Positions 54,395 to 64,000 of a DNA stretch of 64,000 nucleotides are shown one piece after another. Location of the stretch: positions 248,001 to 312,000 of the forward strand of contig NZSL01000008.1 in assembly GCA_002696735.1 (NCBI GenBank), written 5' to 3'. The notes below the pieces were generated by a model. The model was not told the DNA's origin. It worked only from the letters and a program-made list of their open reading frames with translations, and ran no database searches. The position numbers and the translations under genes are program-made. Within the stretch, counting starts at the first letter, position 1; each line of letters starts with the position of its first letter. Source of the DNA: Methylophaga sp. GTDB lineage: Bacteria > Pseudomonadota > Gammaproteobacteria > Nitrosococcales > Methylophagaceae.

Positions 54395-55146
54395 TGTGGT
54401 GCGTGGCAAGACTTGAAATTTCGCGACTGTTTTTGTCTCCTTTTGCCTGGATAATGCTGGCATTGGTACAGTTTTTACTGGCATATATGTTTCTCAGTCA
54501 TATTGAGTATTTTGCTCAGATTCAGGGCCAGATTTCAGCCATCCCGGGAGCTCCCGGTGTAACAGAAATGATTATTGCGCCATTATTAAGCAATGCTGCT
54601 CTGGTGTTGCTATTGATTGCCCCATTTATCACCATGCGGGCTTTTGCTGATGAACATCGTAACCATAGTCTGCCTCTTTTGATCTCTGCGCCACTTTCCG
54701 CCAGTCAGATTGTGTTAGGTAAATACCTCGGATATCTTGGTTTTTTTCTGCTGCAATTAGCATTGATTGCTTTAATGCCGCTATCGCTGCTTGCCGGATC
54801 AGCAATCGATTTTTACCAGTTTGGTGTTAGCATGTTCGGGCTGTTTTTGCTGGTAGCCAGTTTCTTGGCCGCCGGAATATTTTTATCATCACTCACCACC
54901 CAGCCGATTATTGCAGCGGTGATGACATTCTGTTTACTGTTTTTATTATGGATAATTGATTTTGCTGCGGCCAGCGCTGTTTCAGGCCAAATTAACTGGC
55001 TGGCCTGGTTATCCCTGTTAGGACATTTTCAACCGCTGCTGGCAGGACAGATTAACAGTGTTGATCTAAGCTTTTTTGCTCTGTTCTGCGTGGTATTTAT
55101 TCTGATGACTATTCGGCGACTTGATGCAGCGAGGTTGAGTCTATGA
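54394..55146 (+). CDS. ABC-2 type permease (GldF/NosY-like)
   Basis: 250 residues with six membrane helices. RLFLSPFAWIMLALVQFLLA and ITMRAFADEHRNHSLPLLIS are typical of the GldF group. Its start overlaps the stop of the ATPase gene, and its end overlaps the next gene by four bases. It probably moves or signals across the inner membrane with the ATPase; in Bacteroidetes this pair works in gliding, which is not expected here. Confidence 0.9.
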   Translation: MWCVARLEISRLFLSPFAWIMLALVQFLLAYMFLSHIEYFAQIQGQISAIPGAPGVTEMIIAPLLSNAALVLLLIAPFITMRAFADEHRNHSLPLLISAPLSASQIVLGKYLGYLGFFLLQLALIALMPLSLLAGSAIDFYQFGVSMFGLFLLVASFLAAGIFLSSLTTQPIIAAVMTFCLLFLLWIIDFAAASAVSGQINWLAWLSLLGHFQPLLAGQINSVDLSFFALFCVVFILMTIRRLDAARLSL

Positions 55147-56510
55147 AGATGTCAAAACAGTTTAAATATCAACATCGCCTGCAACAGATCATCTTTTACA
55201 TTTTATTGCTGGTAGTGATTATCGCAGTAGCCGTTCTTTCGAATCGTTACAGCTTTGAGTCAGACTGGACAGCTAACCAGCGACATACCCTCTCTTCTGC
55301 TACTACCGAATTATTACAGTCGCTTGAAACTCCGGTGACAATAGAAGTATTTATCAGTCCCGGACATCAGTATCAATCAGCAGCAGAAAGTTTATTAAAG
55401 CGCTATCAACAGCATAGTCAGCAACTTACAGTGTCGTTTATTGATCCTGTCAGCCAGCCACAGCGGGTTCGTGAACTGGACATTCAGCAGCAGGCTGAAA
55501 TGGTAGTTTCAGGTCAACAGGGACAACAACATGTATATGATTTATCTGAGCAATCGCTAAGCAATGCCATTATAAAAGTCAGTCGCAGTAACTTGCCTGA
55601 ATTAATCTTTATTACTGGTCATGGGGAACGGGATATTGCCGGTGATGGTGCATTTGATATGTCGCAATGGGGACAACAGTTGAATAGCACCGGCTTTGAG
55701 GTGCAATCTCTGACCATGACAGAAGCGATGCAACTTAACAGCGAGGATAAAAAAATTGTATTGGTTATTGCCAGTTCACAAGCCGCCTGGCCGCAAAGCG
55801 ATATTGTCCAGTTACAGTCATGGTTGCAGCAAGGCGGTAATCTGCTCTGGCTCAGCGAACCTGACACTGATACGGGCTTGGCGGCCATCCGTAAACAGCT
55901 TAATCTGAGCTTTGTACCGGGTACGATGGTGGATCCCAATGCCGGTAAATTAGGTCTGGAAGATCCACGTTTTGTGATTGTGACAGATTACGCCAATCAC
56001 CCGGTTACTGCAGCCACTTCCAGCGTCACCCTGATGCCAGAAGCGCATGCTATTCAATTATCAGAAGCTGAATCTGCTTGGCAAGTTACTGAGCTGATGC
56101 AATCACAAAGTGATAGCTGGTCTGAATTAGGTGATATGACCGGCACCAGTCTGGATGATTTACGTTTTGATGCAGAAATCGATATTCCAGGGCCGTTAAT
56201 GCTCAGCGTATTAATGGAAAAACCTGTTTCAACAACTCAACAACAACGTGTTGCCGTATTTGGTGATGGCGATTTTGTCTCCGACCTGTATCTTGGCACA
56301 GCGGCCAATCTTGAACTTGCGATGGCTCTGGCAAACTGGCTGGTGGCTGAGGATGATTCAATCGATATTCCGGTCATCACAACCCGAGATAACCAACTGG
56401 TATTAACCGAGCACCAATCATTATTTATTGGTATTGGATTTTTACTCGGATTACCACTTAGTCTGCTTTTGATTGGCATAAGTATCTGGTGGATTAGAAG
56501 ACGCCGATGA
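55143..56510 (+). CDS. GldG-like ABC auxiliary protein
   Basis: 455 residues. Two membrane helices, one near each end (QIIFYILLLVVIIAVAVLS and SLFIGIGFLLGLPLSLLLIG), enclose a large periplasmic part. That part has the ABC_transp_aux/DUF7088-like strand EVFISPGHQYQSAAESLL and an IFT52/GIFT-like region (LIFITGHGERDIAGDGAFDM and WLQQGGNLLWLSEPDTDTG). Found next to GldF-type permeases. Substrate unknown. Confidence 0.9.
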   Translation: MKMSKQFKYQHRLQQIIFYILLLVVIIAVAVLSNRYSFESDWTANQRHTLSSATTELLQSLETPVTIEVFISPGHQYQSAAESLLKRYQQHSQQLTVSFIDPVSQPQRVRELDIQQQAEMVVSGQQGQQHVYDLSEQSLSNAIIKVSRSNLPELIFITGHGERDIAGDGAFDMSQWGQQLNSTGFEVQSLTMTEAMQLNSEDKKIVLVIASSQAAWPQSDIVQLQSWLQQGGNLLWLSEPDTDTGLAAIRKQLNLSFVPGTMVDPNAGKLGLEDPRFVIVTDYANHPVTAATSSVTLMPEAHAIQLSEAESAWQVTELMQSQSDSWSELGDMTGTSLDDLRFDAEIDIPGPLMLSVLMEKPVSTTQQQRVAVFGDGDFVSDLYLGTAANLELAMALANWLVAEDDSIDIPVITTRDNQLVLTEHQSLFIGIGFLLGLPLSLLLIGISIWWIRRRR

Positions 56511-57376
56511 AAAGCACATATCTGACCAATCTGCTGTTATTGGTGGTTGCGGTTCTATTAGTGTGGTTAATGACAGAATCGCAAGTAGAGGATTCAGCTT
56601 ATATCACTGATAAAATTCAGGCGGCACAGGTCAATCAAATTACAATTGTTCGCCGTGAACAGCAAACCATTCACTTGCAACGCGATCAGCAATGGCAGTT
56701 AAGCCAGCCAATACATGTGCGAGCCAATCAAACCCGGATCAATCTGTTACTCAGTCTGTTACAACAACCAGCTCATCAACAGATCCCGGTGACACAAACA
56801 ACTGACCTGGCAGAATTCGGACTGCAGCAGCCTGAGTTATCATTAGTTTTCAATGAATACCATTTTGCTTTTGGTGATACTGAACCGCTCAGCGGGTATC
56901 GTTATATTCTGCACAATCAGCAGATTTATTTAATTAACGATGATATTTCACCATTACTCGGTGCCAGTGCCAGTAGCTTTGTCGATAACCGTTTATTGGA
57001 TCCGGCCAGCAAAATTGCAGCTCTGCACTTGCCTGAGCTGCAAAACCAACAGGGCCAGCAAAAATACGCGGCACTCTCCATAGTTCAGCAAAATGACAGC
57101 TGGCACTCCATGCCGCAAAATTATCCTCAGGATAAACTCCTGGCACTTTTGCAAAACTGGCAACAGGCTTATGCCATGCAGGTTGTTATCATGTTAGATG
57201 ATGAAACAAGTACACCGGATGAGCAGGAAGTGACCATTAAATTAACCGATCACACACAGCGTAAATTTGTTGTATCAAATAGCGAGGAAGGTCTTACGCT
57301 TACTGATCATCAACAACAATTACAATATCTGTTTCCAGCCACCATTATTCCTGCCCTCTTTTCAATAAACGAGTGA
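56507..57376 (+). CDS. DUF4340 protein of the Gld-type ABC cluster
   Basis: 289 residues. One N-terminal membrane helix (NLLLLVVAVLLVWLMTES), then a DUF4340 domain: ITIVRREQQTIHLQRDQQWQ, LAEFGLQQPELSLVFNEYHF and FGDTEPLSGYRYILHNQQIY. It is the fourth gene of the unit, four bases into the end of the GldG-like gene. The role in the complex is unknown; the sequence is secreted but membrane-tethered. mutM follows after one base. Confidence 0.88.
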   Translation: MKSTYLTNLLLLVVAVLLVWLMTESQVEDSAYITDKIQAAQVNQITIVRREQQTIHLQRDQQWQLSQPIHVRANQTRINLLLSLLQQPAHQQIPVTQTTDLAEFGLQQPELSLVFNEYHFAFGDTEPLSGYRYILHNQQIYLINDDISPLLGASASSFVDNRLLDPASKIAALHLPELQNQQGQQKYAALSIVQQNDSWHSMPQNYPQDKLLALLQNWQQAYAMQVVIMLDDETSTPDEQEVTIKLTDHTQRKFVVSNSEEGLTLTDHQQQLQYLFPATIIPALFSINE

Positions 57377-57377
57377 T

Positions 57378-58196
57378 ATGCCTGAATTACCTGAAGTCGA
57401 AACCACCCGCAGTGGCATTGCGCCATATATAAAAAATCAGCAGGTTAAGCAGGTTGTCATTCGTGACTCTCGACTGCGCTGGCCTATCACTGACAACCTG
57501 GATGAAAAACTGTGTGGGAAAATCATTCAGTCGGTCAGCCGCCGCGCCAAGTATTTATTGTTGCATACCACTGAAGGCACGCTGTTTATCCACCTGGGTA
57601 TGTCCGGGCGGTTACGTATTCTGACTGCTTTTCAGCCAGCCGAAAAACACGATCATGTTGATATTGTGTTTGCCAATAATATTATTCTGCGCTTTACCGA
57701 TCCACGCCGCTTTGGGGCTGTATTGTGGACCAGTGAGCCACCGCTGCAACATCCGTTATTAAACCATCTGGGGCCAGAGCCACTGGGGGAGGATTTTGAC
57801 GCCGAATATCTGTTCCAACGTAGCCGTAAACGTCAGGTCAGCATTAAAACTTTTATTATGAATGCGGAGATCGTTGTAGGTGTGGGGAATATCTATGCCA
57901 GTGAATCGCTGTTTCTCTCCGCCATTCACCCTCAGCTGATAGCTGCAAAACTAACAAAAAAACAGGCAGAAAAACTGGTTGCCGCGATCAAACTGACATT
58001 GGAAAAAGCTATTGCAGCGGGCGGGACAACCTTACGGGATTTTCGGGATAGCGAAGGCAAACCCGGATATTTTGCTCAGGAATTATGGGTTTATGCCCGG
58101 CAGAAACAAGGCTGTAAACAATGTGGTCATCCAATAGAATTGATTCGCCAGTCACAGCGGGCGACCTATTTCTGCCCATATTGCCAAAAGATTTGA
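57378..58196 (+). CDS. mutM: Formamidopyrimidine-DNA glycosylase
   Basis: 272 residues. The N-terminal PELPEVETTRSGI holds the catalytic Pro2 and Glu3. The helix-two-turns-helix region has VGVGNIYASESLF and AGGTTLRDFRDSEGKPGYF. The C-terminal zinc finger has CKQCGHPIELIRQSQRATYF then CPYC. It removes oxidised purines such as 8-oxoguanine. It is coupled to the DUF4340 gene, probably by transcription only. Confidence 0.97.
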   Translation: MPELPEVETTRSGIAPYIKNQQVKQVVIRDSRLRWPITDNLDEKLCGKIIQSVSRRAKYLLLHTTEGTLFIHLGMSGRLRILTAFQPAEKHDHVDIVFANNIILRFTDPRRFGAVLWTSEPPLQHPLLNHLGPEPLGEDFDAEYLFQRSRKRQVSIKTFIMNAEIVVGVGNIYASESLFLSAIHPQLIAAKLTKKQAEKLVAAIKLTLEKAIAAGGTTLRDFRDSEGKPGYFAQELWVYARQKQGCKQCGHPIELIRQSQRATYFCPYCQKI

Positions 58197-58202
58197 AGCA
58201 AA

Positions 58203-58487
58203 TTATTGTTTAGAGAAATACTCTGCCAATAGGCGAATTTCAGTTTCGCTGTACGCCGCAGCATGATGTCGCATAACAGAAGACTCTCTCGCCCCGCTGG
58301 CAAACCCCTGCATCTGTTCAATAAAATAATCTTGCTCCAGACCTGCAAGTTTGGGCATTTCACCTTTGCTGTGGCCATTGGTACCATGACAAGTCGCGCA
58401 GGATGAAGCCAGTAAAGCAATATTTGGCTCAGCCTGAATCCAGGTCGAAGTCAGTAGCAATGCAAGACATATCAGCAGTCGTTTCAT
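58203..58487 (-). CDS. Small periplasmic monohaem cytochrome c, FccA-like
   Basis: 94 residues from the ATG at 58487 (AAAGGGGG upstream). Signal peptide (LLICLALLLTSTWIQA), then a CxxCH haem site: SCATCHGTNGHSKGEMPKLA. The sixth-ligand Met is expected in VMRHHAAAYSETEI. The spacing and the stretch GLEQDYFIEQMQGFASGARE resemble the cytochrome subunit of flavocytochrome c sulfide dehydrogenases and related class I cytochromes. The orphan FccB-like gene at 35751-37022 could use it. It is encoded alone, convergent with mutM. Confidence 0.85.
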   Translation of the reverse strand: MKRLLICLALLLTSTWIQAEPNIALLASSCATCHGTNGHSKGEMPKLAGLEQDYFIEQMQGFASGARESSVMRHHAAAYSETEIRLLAEYFSKQ

Positions 58488-58530
58488 AATCCCCCTTTCG
58501 TCCGTTTCACGGCGATGTATCAAGCTACGT

Positions 58531-58536
58531 TATAAT
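58531..58536 (+). promoter_or_regulatory. Probable -10 box of rluD
   Basis: A perfect TATAAT lies 28 bases upstream of the rluD ATG, in the gap to the divergent cytochrome gene. No convincing -35 box at 17 bases is seen (TTTCAC is 20 bases away). Confidence 0.5.
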
Positions 58537-58564
58537 ACGTAACCCATTTTATGCAAAGCCATTC

Positions 58565-59530
58565 ATGACCGAGATTATTAAACTAGATGCCACCATTCCC
58601 GAGTCATTAAGTGGCTTGCGTGTCGATCAGGCCTTGGCCCAGCTGTTCTCAGAATACTCCCGCGGTCAGCTGACCAAATGGATTAAAGCCGGCGATGTAT
58701 TGGTCAATCAGAAAGTCTGTCGCCCTAAAGATGCGGTACGCACCGGTGACCAGATTGAAATTGCCGCACAGCAGATTATTCATGAAGATAACTGGCAGGC
58801 CGAAACTATCGCACTGGATATTATTTATGAAGATGACGATGTATTAATCATCAATAAAGCGGCAGGCATGGTAGTGCATCCTGGCGCTGGCAACCAGAAT
58901 GGCACAATGGTCAACGCGTTATTGGCTCATGCGCCCCAACTTACTCATATCCCGCGCGCCGGGATTGTGCATCGCATTGATAAAGACACTACCGGACTAT
59001 TAATGGTCGCTAAAAGTCTGCAAGCACATCATTCATTAATCAGCCAACTACAGCAGCGTACCGTAATTCGTGAATATCAGGCCATTGCCTGCGGTGTGTT
59101 TACCGCCGGGGGGACGGTTGATGCACCAGTTGGTAGACATCATATTGATCGTAAACGTATGGCAGTGACACAAAACGGTAAACCTGCCGTGACACACTAT
59201 CGGATTGAGGAGCGCTTTCGGGCACATACCCATTTGCGTTGCAAACTGGAAACCGGGCGCACTCACCAGATCCGTGTGCATATGGCGCATATTCGCCATC
59301 CTTTATTGGGCGATCCTTTATATGGTGGCCGGTTTAAAACACCAAAAGGGATGACGGATAGCTGTCTGGCTGCCTTGCAGAATACCCGTCGTCAGGCTTT
59401 ACATGCCGGTTTACTGGGGTTTGATCATCCGACTACTGGGGAAGCAGTGAGCTGGCAGATTCCCTTACCCGATGATATGCAACGATTATTGGAACTGTTA
59501 CGGATGGATGCTGCCAGCCATACCGATTAA
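58565..59530 (+). CDS. rluD: 23S rRNA pseudouridine synthase RluD
   Basis: 321 residues. N-terminal S4 domain (LRVDQALAQLFSEYSRGQLT), then the RluA-family catalytic motif with its Asp: GIVHRIDKDTTGLLMVAKS. ETGRTHQIRVHMAHIRHPLL is a second conserved block. It modifies helix 69 of 23S rRNA (positions 1911, 1915 and 1917). The usual downstream partner (YfiH/PgeF) is replaced by chrA 15 bases later. Confidence 0.95.
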   Translation: MTEIIKLDATIPESLSGLRVDQALAQLFSEYSRGQLTKWIKAGDVLVNQKVCRPKDAVRTGDQIEIAAQQIIHEDNWQAETIALDIIYEDDDVLIINKAAGMVVHPGAGNQNGTMVNALLAHAPQLTHIPRAGIVHRIDKDTTGLLMVAKSLQAHHSLISQLQQRTVIREYQAIACGVFTAGGTVDAPVGRHHIDRKRMAVTQNGKPAVTHYRIEERFRAHTHLRCKLETGRTHQIRVHMAHIRHPLLGDPLYGGRFKTPKGMTDSCLAALQNTRRQALHAGLLGFDHPTTGEAVSWQIPLPDDMQRLLELLRMDAASHTD

Positions 59531-59545
59531 CCAGAGGAAATAGCT

Positions 59546-60739
59546 TTGAAGGCCCTTAACAATCTGCATCACATCGCTGATGTGTTTTTAGCCTTTCTCA
59601 AACTGGGTCTGACGGCGTTTGGCGGACCGATTGCTCATATTGGTTATTTTCGCACTGAATTTATCAATAAACGGCAATGGCTTTCTGAACAGCAGTTTTC
59701 TCAGCTACTTGCTGTTACACAGTTTTTACCTGGCCCAGCCAGTAGCCAGATGGGATTTTCAATTGGCTTGTTTCGCGCTGGCTGGCTTGGTGCCATTGCT
59801 GCTTTTATCGCGTTTACCCTGCCCTCTGCATTACTGCTGTTTGCTTTTGCCACCATTGCTCATCAGCTGGACAATGCTATCGGCATGGCGATTATTGATG
59901 GTCTAAAACTGGTGGCGGTTGCGGTGGTCGCTCATGCTGTTATCAGTATGGCTCAGAAACTGACGCCAGACTGGCAACGTATCTTGATAGCACTGTTCAG
60001 TTTTGCCTTACTGTTGATTTTCAATCTGGCGATTATGCAAATTGCAGTGATTATCCTGGGTGGACTGGCAGGCTGGTTTTTATGTCGCCAGCAACAACTT
60101 ACAGCGGATTTTAGATTCCCGGTCAATTATGGCAAACAAACCGCGTGGATATTATTCAGTGTATTTATGTTGCTGCTTATTTTCAGTCTTTTTGCTGGCA
60201 GTGAGCTTAATGCCACTAATATGCTGGCCGGCTTCTATCAGGCCGGCGCATTGGTATTTGGCGGTGGCCATGTTGTGTTGCCGTTGCTCGAACAGCAGAC
60301 CGTTGCCACTGGTTGGCTCACCACCGATCAGTTTTTAACCGGTTATGGCGCCGCTCAGGCCGTTCCTGGCCCAATGTTTACGCTTGCAACCTATCTTGGC
60401 GCTGAAATCCCCACTCAAGTGCCCTCGGCCTGGAATGCCCTGCTGGCTACCCTCGCCATTTTTGTTCCGGGGTTTTTATTATTGCTGGCGATATTACCGC
60501 TGTGGCAGCAACTTGCTCATCTGCCCAATGCAGGTGCCGTTGTTGCCGGCATTAACGCAGCTGTAGTCGGTTTACTGGCCGCTGCTTTATACGATCCGAT
60601 TTTCACTGAAGGCGTAAATCATTGGCTGGATTTACTGATTGCGCTCGGCGGCTTTTTAATTATTTTCGTGCTGAAACGTTCGGCATTATGGACTGTATTG
60701 TTCTGTGTCAGTGCATCAATCGTTGTTGCTTTGGTCTAA
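59546..60739 (+). CDS. chrA: Chromate transporter, two-domain type
   Basis: 397 residues from a TTG preceded by AGAGGA at seven bases. Two homologous halves each begin with a Gly-Pro motif region: LKLGLTAFGGPIAHIGYFRT and FYQAGALVFGGGHVVLPLLE; AVTQFLPGPASSQMGFSIG and GAAQAVPGPMFTLATYLGA follow. It exports chromate in the CHR family. It follows rluD closely, and its end overlaps the convergent oxidoreductase gene by 24 bases. Confidence 0.93.
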   Translation: MKALNNLHHIADVFLAFLKLGLTAFGGPIAHIGYFRTEFINKRQWLSEQQFSQLLAVTQFLPGPASSQMGFSIGLFRAGWLGAIAAFIAFTLPSALLLFAFATIAHQLDNAIGMAIIDGLKLVAVAVVAHAVISMAQKLTPDWQRILIALFSFALLLIFNLAIMQIAVIILGGLAGWFLCRQQQLTADFRFPVNYGKQTAWILFSVFMLLLIFSLFAGSELNATNMLAGFYQAGALVFGGGHVVLPLLEQQTVATGWLTTDQFLTGYGAAQAVPGPMFTLATYLGAEIPTQVPSAWNALLATLAIFVPGFLLLLAILPLWQQLAHLPNAGAVVAGINAAVVGLLAAALYDPIFTEGVNHWLDLLIALGGFLIIFVLKRSALWTVLFCVSASIVVALV

Positions 60740-61942
60740 TCTGGAGAAAGAAAACAGCTCCGCTAACGGGTGTTCGCGCTGTTCGATATTCGCTCTTAAC
60801 AAGCCAGCACCAATCATGCTGTAGGTAATACCGTTTCCACCATAGGCCATGGCAAACTGCACACGTTCACCATATTGGGGATGAGCACCAAAAAATGGCA
60901 AGCCATCTTCCGTTTCAGCGAAGGTACCCGCCCAGGAAAATGTCGGGTTCATTGGTAGTTTGGGAAACAATTTTTCGACTTTCTTGGCCAGAGTCTGGGC
61001 TTTTTTATCGACACGTTTATCCCGTTTTGCCGGGATATCAATATCATCATCTTCCCCACCGACCAACAAACGACCATCGCCAGTAGTTCGCATATAAAGA
61101 TACGGTCTGGTGGATTCCCACATCATGGTTTTATTTAATTCGCCCAGTAACTCGGGATCTATCGGGTCGGTGATAAAGGCATAGCTGCTGCGATTTGACG
61201 CTACATTTTGTTTCAGTAATTTCTGACTGGCATAACCCGTTGCAATTACCACATGTTGACAGTTAATTTTAAATCCAGACGTTGTCGTTAAAACAACCTG
61301 TTTATCTGAAGGCTTCAAATCTTTTATTTCGGTACGGTCATAAACGTGATGGCCACTACTTTGCAGCCTGTCCAGAAGTTTATGCGCCAGCCGATAAGGA
61401 TCAACTCGAGCAGCCAGTTTGCTAAGGATCGCCCCGGGCGATTTAAAACCATACAATTTTTTTATCGCATCTGATTCCAACCATTCAACATCAAATCCAT
61501 GTTTTTGTCGTAAGAGAAATTCAGCTTTTAGGGATTTTTTATCACGACTGCGACTGGCGTAATACAGACTTTCCTGCATTTCAAAATCGACATCACCGAC
61601 AGTCTCAGCAAGTTTTTTAAGGTCATTAATTGCCTCTGCACATGCCCGATAAGCTTTTAATGCATCCACTTCGCCATACAATTCTGCAAGCTCAGTCAGA
61701 TGAGTATCAATTTCGTATTGCAGCATAGCGGTACTGGCAGCAGTGCTGCCCCAGCCAATATCCCGTTGTTCGATAACCGCGACGGTATATCCATTTGAAC
61801 TGAGATCGTCAGCAATCAAAGCTCCGGTTATACCACCGCCAATAACTGCCACATCACAGTCAATATCCTGGTCCTGAGCCGGAAAGATTCGCATCAATCC
61901 ATTTCTAATCGCCCAGTAGGGATACCCGCTTTTCAGGTCCAT
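60716..61942 (-). CDS. FAD-dependent oxidoreductase (DAO family)
   Basis: 408 residues. FAD-binding GxGxxG in CDVAVIGGGITGALIADDLS, and the DAO signature region IEQRDIGWGSTAASTAMLQY. The later NCQHVVIATGYASQ and LLVGGEDDDIDIPAKRDKRV are typical of gamma-glutamylputrescine oxidase-like or glycine-oxidase-like enzymes. The C-terminal FAD contact is TEDGLPFFGAHPQYG and YGGNGITYSMIGAGL. The amine substrate cannot be predicted. It follows fusA on the same strand, after a terminator. Confidence 0.87.
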   Translation of the reverse strand: MDLKSGYPYWAIRNGLMRIFPAQDQDIDCDVAVIGGGITGALIADDLSSNGYTVAVIEQRDIGWGSTAASTAMLQYEIDTHLTELAELYGEVDALKAYRACAEAINDLKKLAETVGDVDFEMQESLYYASRSRDKKSLKAEFLLRQKHGFDVEWLESDAIKKLYGFKSPGAILSKLAARVDPYRLAHKLLDRLQSSGHHVYDRTEIKDLKPSDKQVVLTTTSGFKINCQHVVIATGYASQKLLKQNVASNRSSYAFITDPIDPELLGELNKTMMWESTRPYLYMRTTGDGRLLVGGEDDDIDIPAKRDKRVDKKAQTLAKKVEKLFPKLPMNPTFSWAGTFAETEDGLPFFGAHPQYGERVQFAMAYGGNGITYSMIGAGLLRANIEQREHPLAELFSFSRLDQSNND

Positions 61943-62029
61943 TTTTCAGCCTTGTCCATTGTAAAGAAAGCTCAGCATAGACTAGTTCTTTCAATACTGG
62001 GCTAACCTGAGTTAAGGTCAATTTTTGGC

Positions 62030-62059
62030 CAAAAAAAAGGGGCGATAAACGCCCCTTTC
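62030..62059 (-). terminator. Rho-independent terminator of the elongation factor G gene
   Basis: On the minus strand AAAGGGGCG and CGCCCCTTT pair around TTTAT, followed by TTTTT. Confidence 0.9.
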
Positions 62060-62083
62060 TCAATAGAACTTTTAGTAAACTGC

Positions 62084-64000
62084 TTATTTTTTCGCAGCAG
62101 CTTCACGTTCTTTAACTTCTTTAATAACCTCTTCTGCCACGTTACGTGGGCATGGCAAGTAGTGCAGGAACTCCATAGAGAACTGACCACGACCAGATGT
62201 CATCGTACGTAGAGTACCGATGTAACCGAACATTTCGCTCAGTGGGACTTCAGCTTTAATACGTACGCCAGTTGCACCGGCATCCTGCGATTTGATCATG
62301 CCACGACGACGATTCAAGTCACCGATAACATCACCAACGTTATCATCCGGGCAGAACACATCTACTTTCATGATCGGCTCCAGCAATTGTGGGCCCGCTT
62401 TCGGAATGGTTTGACGGAACGCACCCATCGCAGCAATTTCAAAGGCCATTGCCGATGAATCCACGGCGTGGAATGCACCATCAAACAAGTTTACTTTGAC
62501 ATCGAGTAATGGGAAGCCCGCTAAAACACCACGGCCCATCATTTTTTTGAAGCCGGCTTCAACAGCTGGCCAGTATTCACGAGGAACGCTACCACCAGTT
62601 ACGGTTGATTCAAAATTGAAACCGCTGCCTGGTTCACCTGGTTCAATGATGTAGTCAATACGACCGAATTGACCAGAACCACCCGATTGTTTCTTGTGGG
62701 TGTAACTGTCTTCGATTTTTTGCGTAATGGTTTCACGGTAAGCAACCTGCGGTTCACCAACAATTACATCAACGTTATGGGTACGCTTCAGGATATCGAC
62801 TTTGATATCCAAATGTAATTCACCCATACCTTTCATAATGGTTTCACCGCTATCGTCATCGGTTTCAACACGGAAAGAAGGATCTTCTTTAATCATTTTG
62901 CCCAGTGCAACACCGAGTTTTTCCGCGGCAGCTTTATCTTTAGGCGCAATCGCGATTGAGATAACGGGATCCGGGAAGACCATTGGTTCCAGTGTCGCCG
63001 GGTTTTTCGGGTCACATAAGGTGTGTCCAGTCTGAACATCTTTCATACCGACGATGGCGATAATGTCACCAGCGTGTGCGTAATCCAGTTCGTTACGATC
63101 ATTGGCGTGCATTTCCACCATACGACCAACACGTTCTGTTTTGCCGGTGAAAGTATTCAGGATGGTATCGCCTTTTTTCAATTCGCCTGAGTAGACACGA
63201 ACGAAAGTCAATGCGCCAAAACGGTCATCCATGATTTTGAATGCCAGTGCACGCAGTGGGCCTTTGATATCAACGATAGCGTGTTTACCGGTTTCGTTAC
63301 CTTCCAGATCAACTTCTGGTTGTGGATCAACTTCGGTTGGATCAGGCAGGTAATCAACAACGGCATCCAGGATTAACTGCATACCTTTGTTTTTGAATGC
63401 CGAACCACAGTATGTTGGGAAGAAATCCAATTGCAATGTACCTTTACGGATACATCTTTTCAGATCTTCGATAGAAGGCTCTTCACCTTCCAGATATTTT
63501 TCCATCAGATCATCATCCTGCTCTACAGCAGTTTCGATCAGTTTTTCACGCCATTCTTCAATTTGGTCAGCCATATCAGCTGGTGGCTCTTCGATGGTGT
63601 AGTCTTCAGCATTTTTCTCATCTTTCCAGATCCATGCTTTACGGGTCAGCAAATCGACAACACCGGTAAATTCATCTTCAATACCGATTGGCAAAACCAT
63701 TACCAGTGGCGTTGCTGCCAGTACGTCTTCAACCTGTTTTACAACACGGTAGAAATCAGCACCGATACGATCCAGCTTATTAACAAAGATCAGACGAGAA
63801 ACTTCTGAGTCATTCGCATAACGCCAGTTGGTTTCTGATTGCGGCTCAACACCACCACTACCACAGAAAACACCAATACCGCCGTCCAATACTTTCAGTG
63901 AACGATATACTTCAATCGTGAAGTCAACGTGACCTGGGGTATCGATAACGTTCAGACGATGGCCTTTCCATTCACAGGTTGTGGCTGCTGACTGGATAGT
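62084..64000 (-). CDS. fusA2: Elongation factor G, second type (FusA2/FusB), 5' end outside window
   Basis: 639 codons seen. The visible part begins within the GTPase domain: the G3 motif [16 protein letters not shown] and G4 [16 protein letters not shown]. Domains II to V follow; for example [60 protein letters not shown] and [20 protein letters not shown]. Sequence marks ([20 protein letters not shown]) are those of the EF-G2 paralogues of gammaproteobacteria. There is no tuf or rpsL/rpsG gene on the visible side, in contrast to the str operon. Confidence 0.9.
   Translation of the reverse strand, partial: TIQSAATTCEWKGHRLNVIDTPGHVDFTIEVYRSLKVLDGGIGVFCGSGGVEPQSETNWRYANDSEVSRLIFVNKLDRIGADFYRVVKQVEDVLAATPLVMVLPIGIEDEFTGVVDLLTRKAWIWKDEKNAEDYTIEEPPADMADQIEEWREKLIETAVEQDDDLMEKYLEGEEPSIEDLKRCIRKGTLQLDFFPTYCGSAFKNKGMQLILDAVVDYLPDPTEVDPQPEVDLEGNETGKHAIVDIKGPLRALAFKIMDDRFGALTFVRVYSGELKKGDTILNTFTGKTERVGRMVEMHANDRNELDYAHAGDIIAIVGMKDVQTGHTLCDPKNPATLEPMVFPDPVISIAIAPKDKAAAEKLGVALGKMIKEDPSFRVETDDDSGETIMKGMGELHLDIKVDILKRTHNVDVIVGEPQVAYRETITQKIEDSYTHKKQSGGSGQFGRIDYIIEPGEPGSGFNFESTVTGGSVPREYWPAVEAGFKKMMGRGVLAGFPLLDVKVNLFDGAFHAVDSSAMAFEIAAMGAFRQTIPKAGPQLLEPIMKVDVFCPDDNVGDVIGDLNRRRGMIKSQDAGATGVRIKAEVPLSEMFGYIGTLRTMTSGRGQFSMEFLHYLPCPRNVAEEVIKEVKEREAAAKK

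Noticed and set aside
62084..64000. Main str-operon elongation factor G
   Set aside because: The sequence type is EF-G2 and a terminator plus an unrelated gene follow where tuf would be expected.

Overview
The window is a gene-dense piece of a gammaproteobacterial chromosome. The mreBCD-mrdA-rodA-mltB-rlpA-dacA-lipBA order, the epmA/efp/epmB neighbourhood, the rpmBG pair and ordinary gammaproteobacterial housekeeping genes all point that way. A marine methylotroph or sulfur-associated relative (for example Methylophaga-like) would fit the orphan FccB-type sulfide dehydrogenase, the PEP-CTERM-like surface protein and the stand-alone acetolactate synthase, but that genus guess is inference only. 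No rRNA, tRNA, CRISPR array, prophage or intact transposase was seen.

Layout. 0-4 kb: the tail of an unknown gene, then a leftward cluster: short ModE-like regulator, TiaS/TCKD-like protein, six-helix membrane protein and TonB-dependent receptor. A ModE-box-like site lies in front of the three-gene part. 4-10 kb: CDF metal exporter, DUF421 protein, membrane-tethered cold-shock domain, thioesterase-like protein, class I amidotransferase and several small unknowns. 10-28 kb: gluQ, a diguanylate cyclase gene split by a single in-frame stop, copA, an SLC13 permease, a GNAT-nitrilase fusion, ccoG with a MocR regulator, then two periplasmic-binding-domain c-di-GMP proteins flanking thpR, and yaaA. 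28-38 kb: TRAP permease genes without a binding protein, a choice-of-anchor-A/PEP-CTERM-like protein, the EF-P modification trio, citrate synthase and FccB.

37-48 kb is one long leftward operon for cell shape, envelope and lipoate: mreB, mreC, mreD, mrdA, rodA, mltB, rlpA, dacA, dat, ybeD, lipB, lipA, mostly with 1-4 base overlaps. mreC appears to start at a rare ATT codon, and a hairpin with terminator character separates mreB from mreC. Divergent from it are gatC and gatA, with no gatB. 50-64 kb: a hairpin-rich MITE directly behind gatA, acetolactate synthase with a thioredoxin-like partner, rpmB-rpmG, a Gld-type ABC export cluster, mutM, a monohaem cytochrome c, rluD, chrA, an FAD oxidoreductase and a partial elongation factor G of the second (FusA2/FusB) type.

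Two threads run through the window. The first is a small dispersed repeat family with 20-bp terminal inverted repeats (one full 336-bp copy, one 62-bp palindromic copy and at least three remnants), sitting at gene ends and promoters. The second is the ModE-like/TonB/TCKD cluster, which looks like an uncharacterised uptake system, possibly under molybdenum-type control, and is the best candidate here for undescribed biology.
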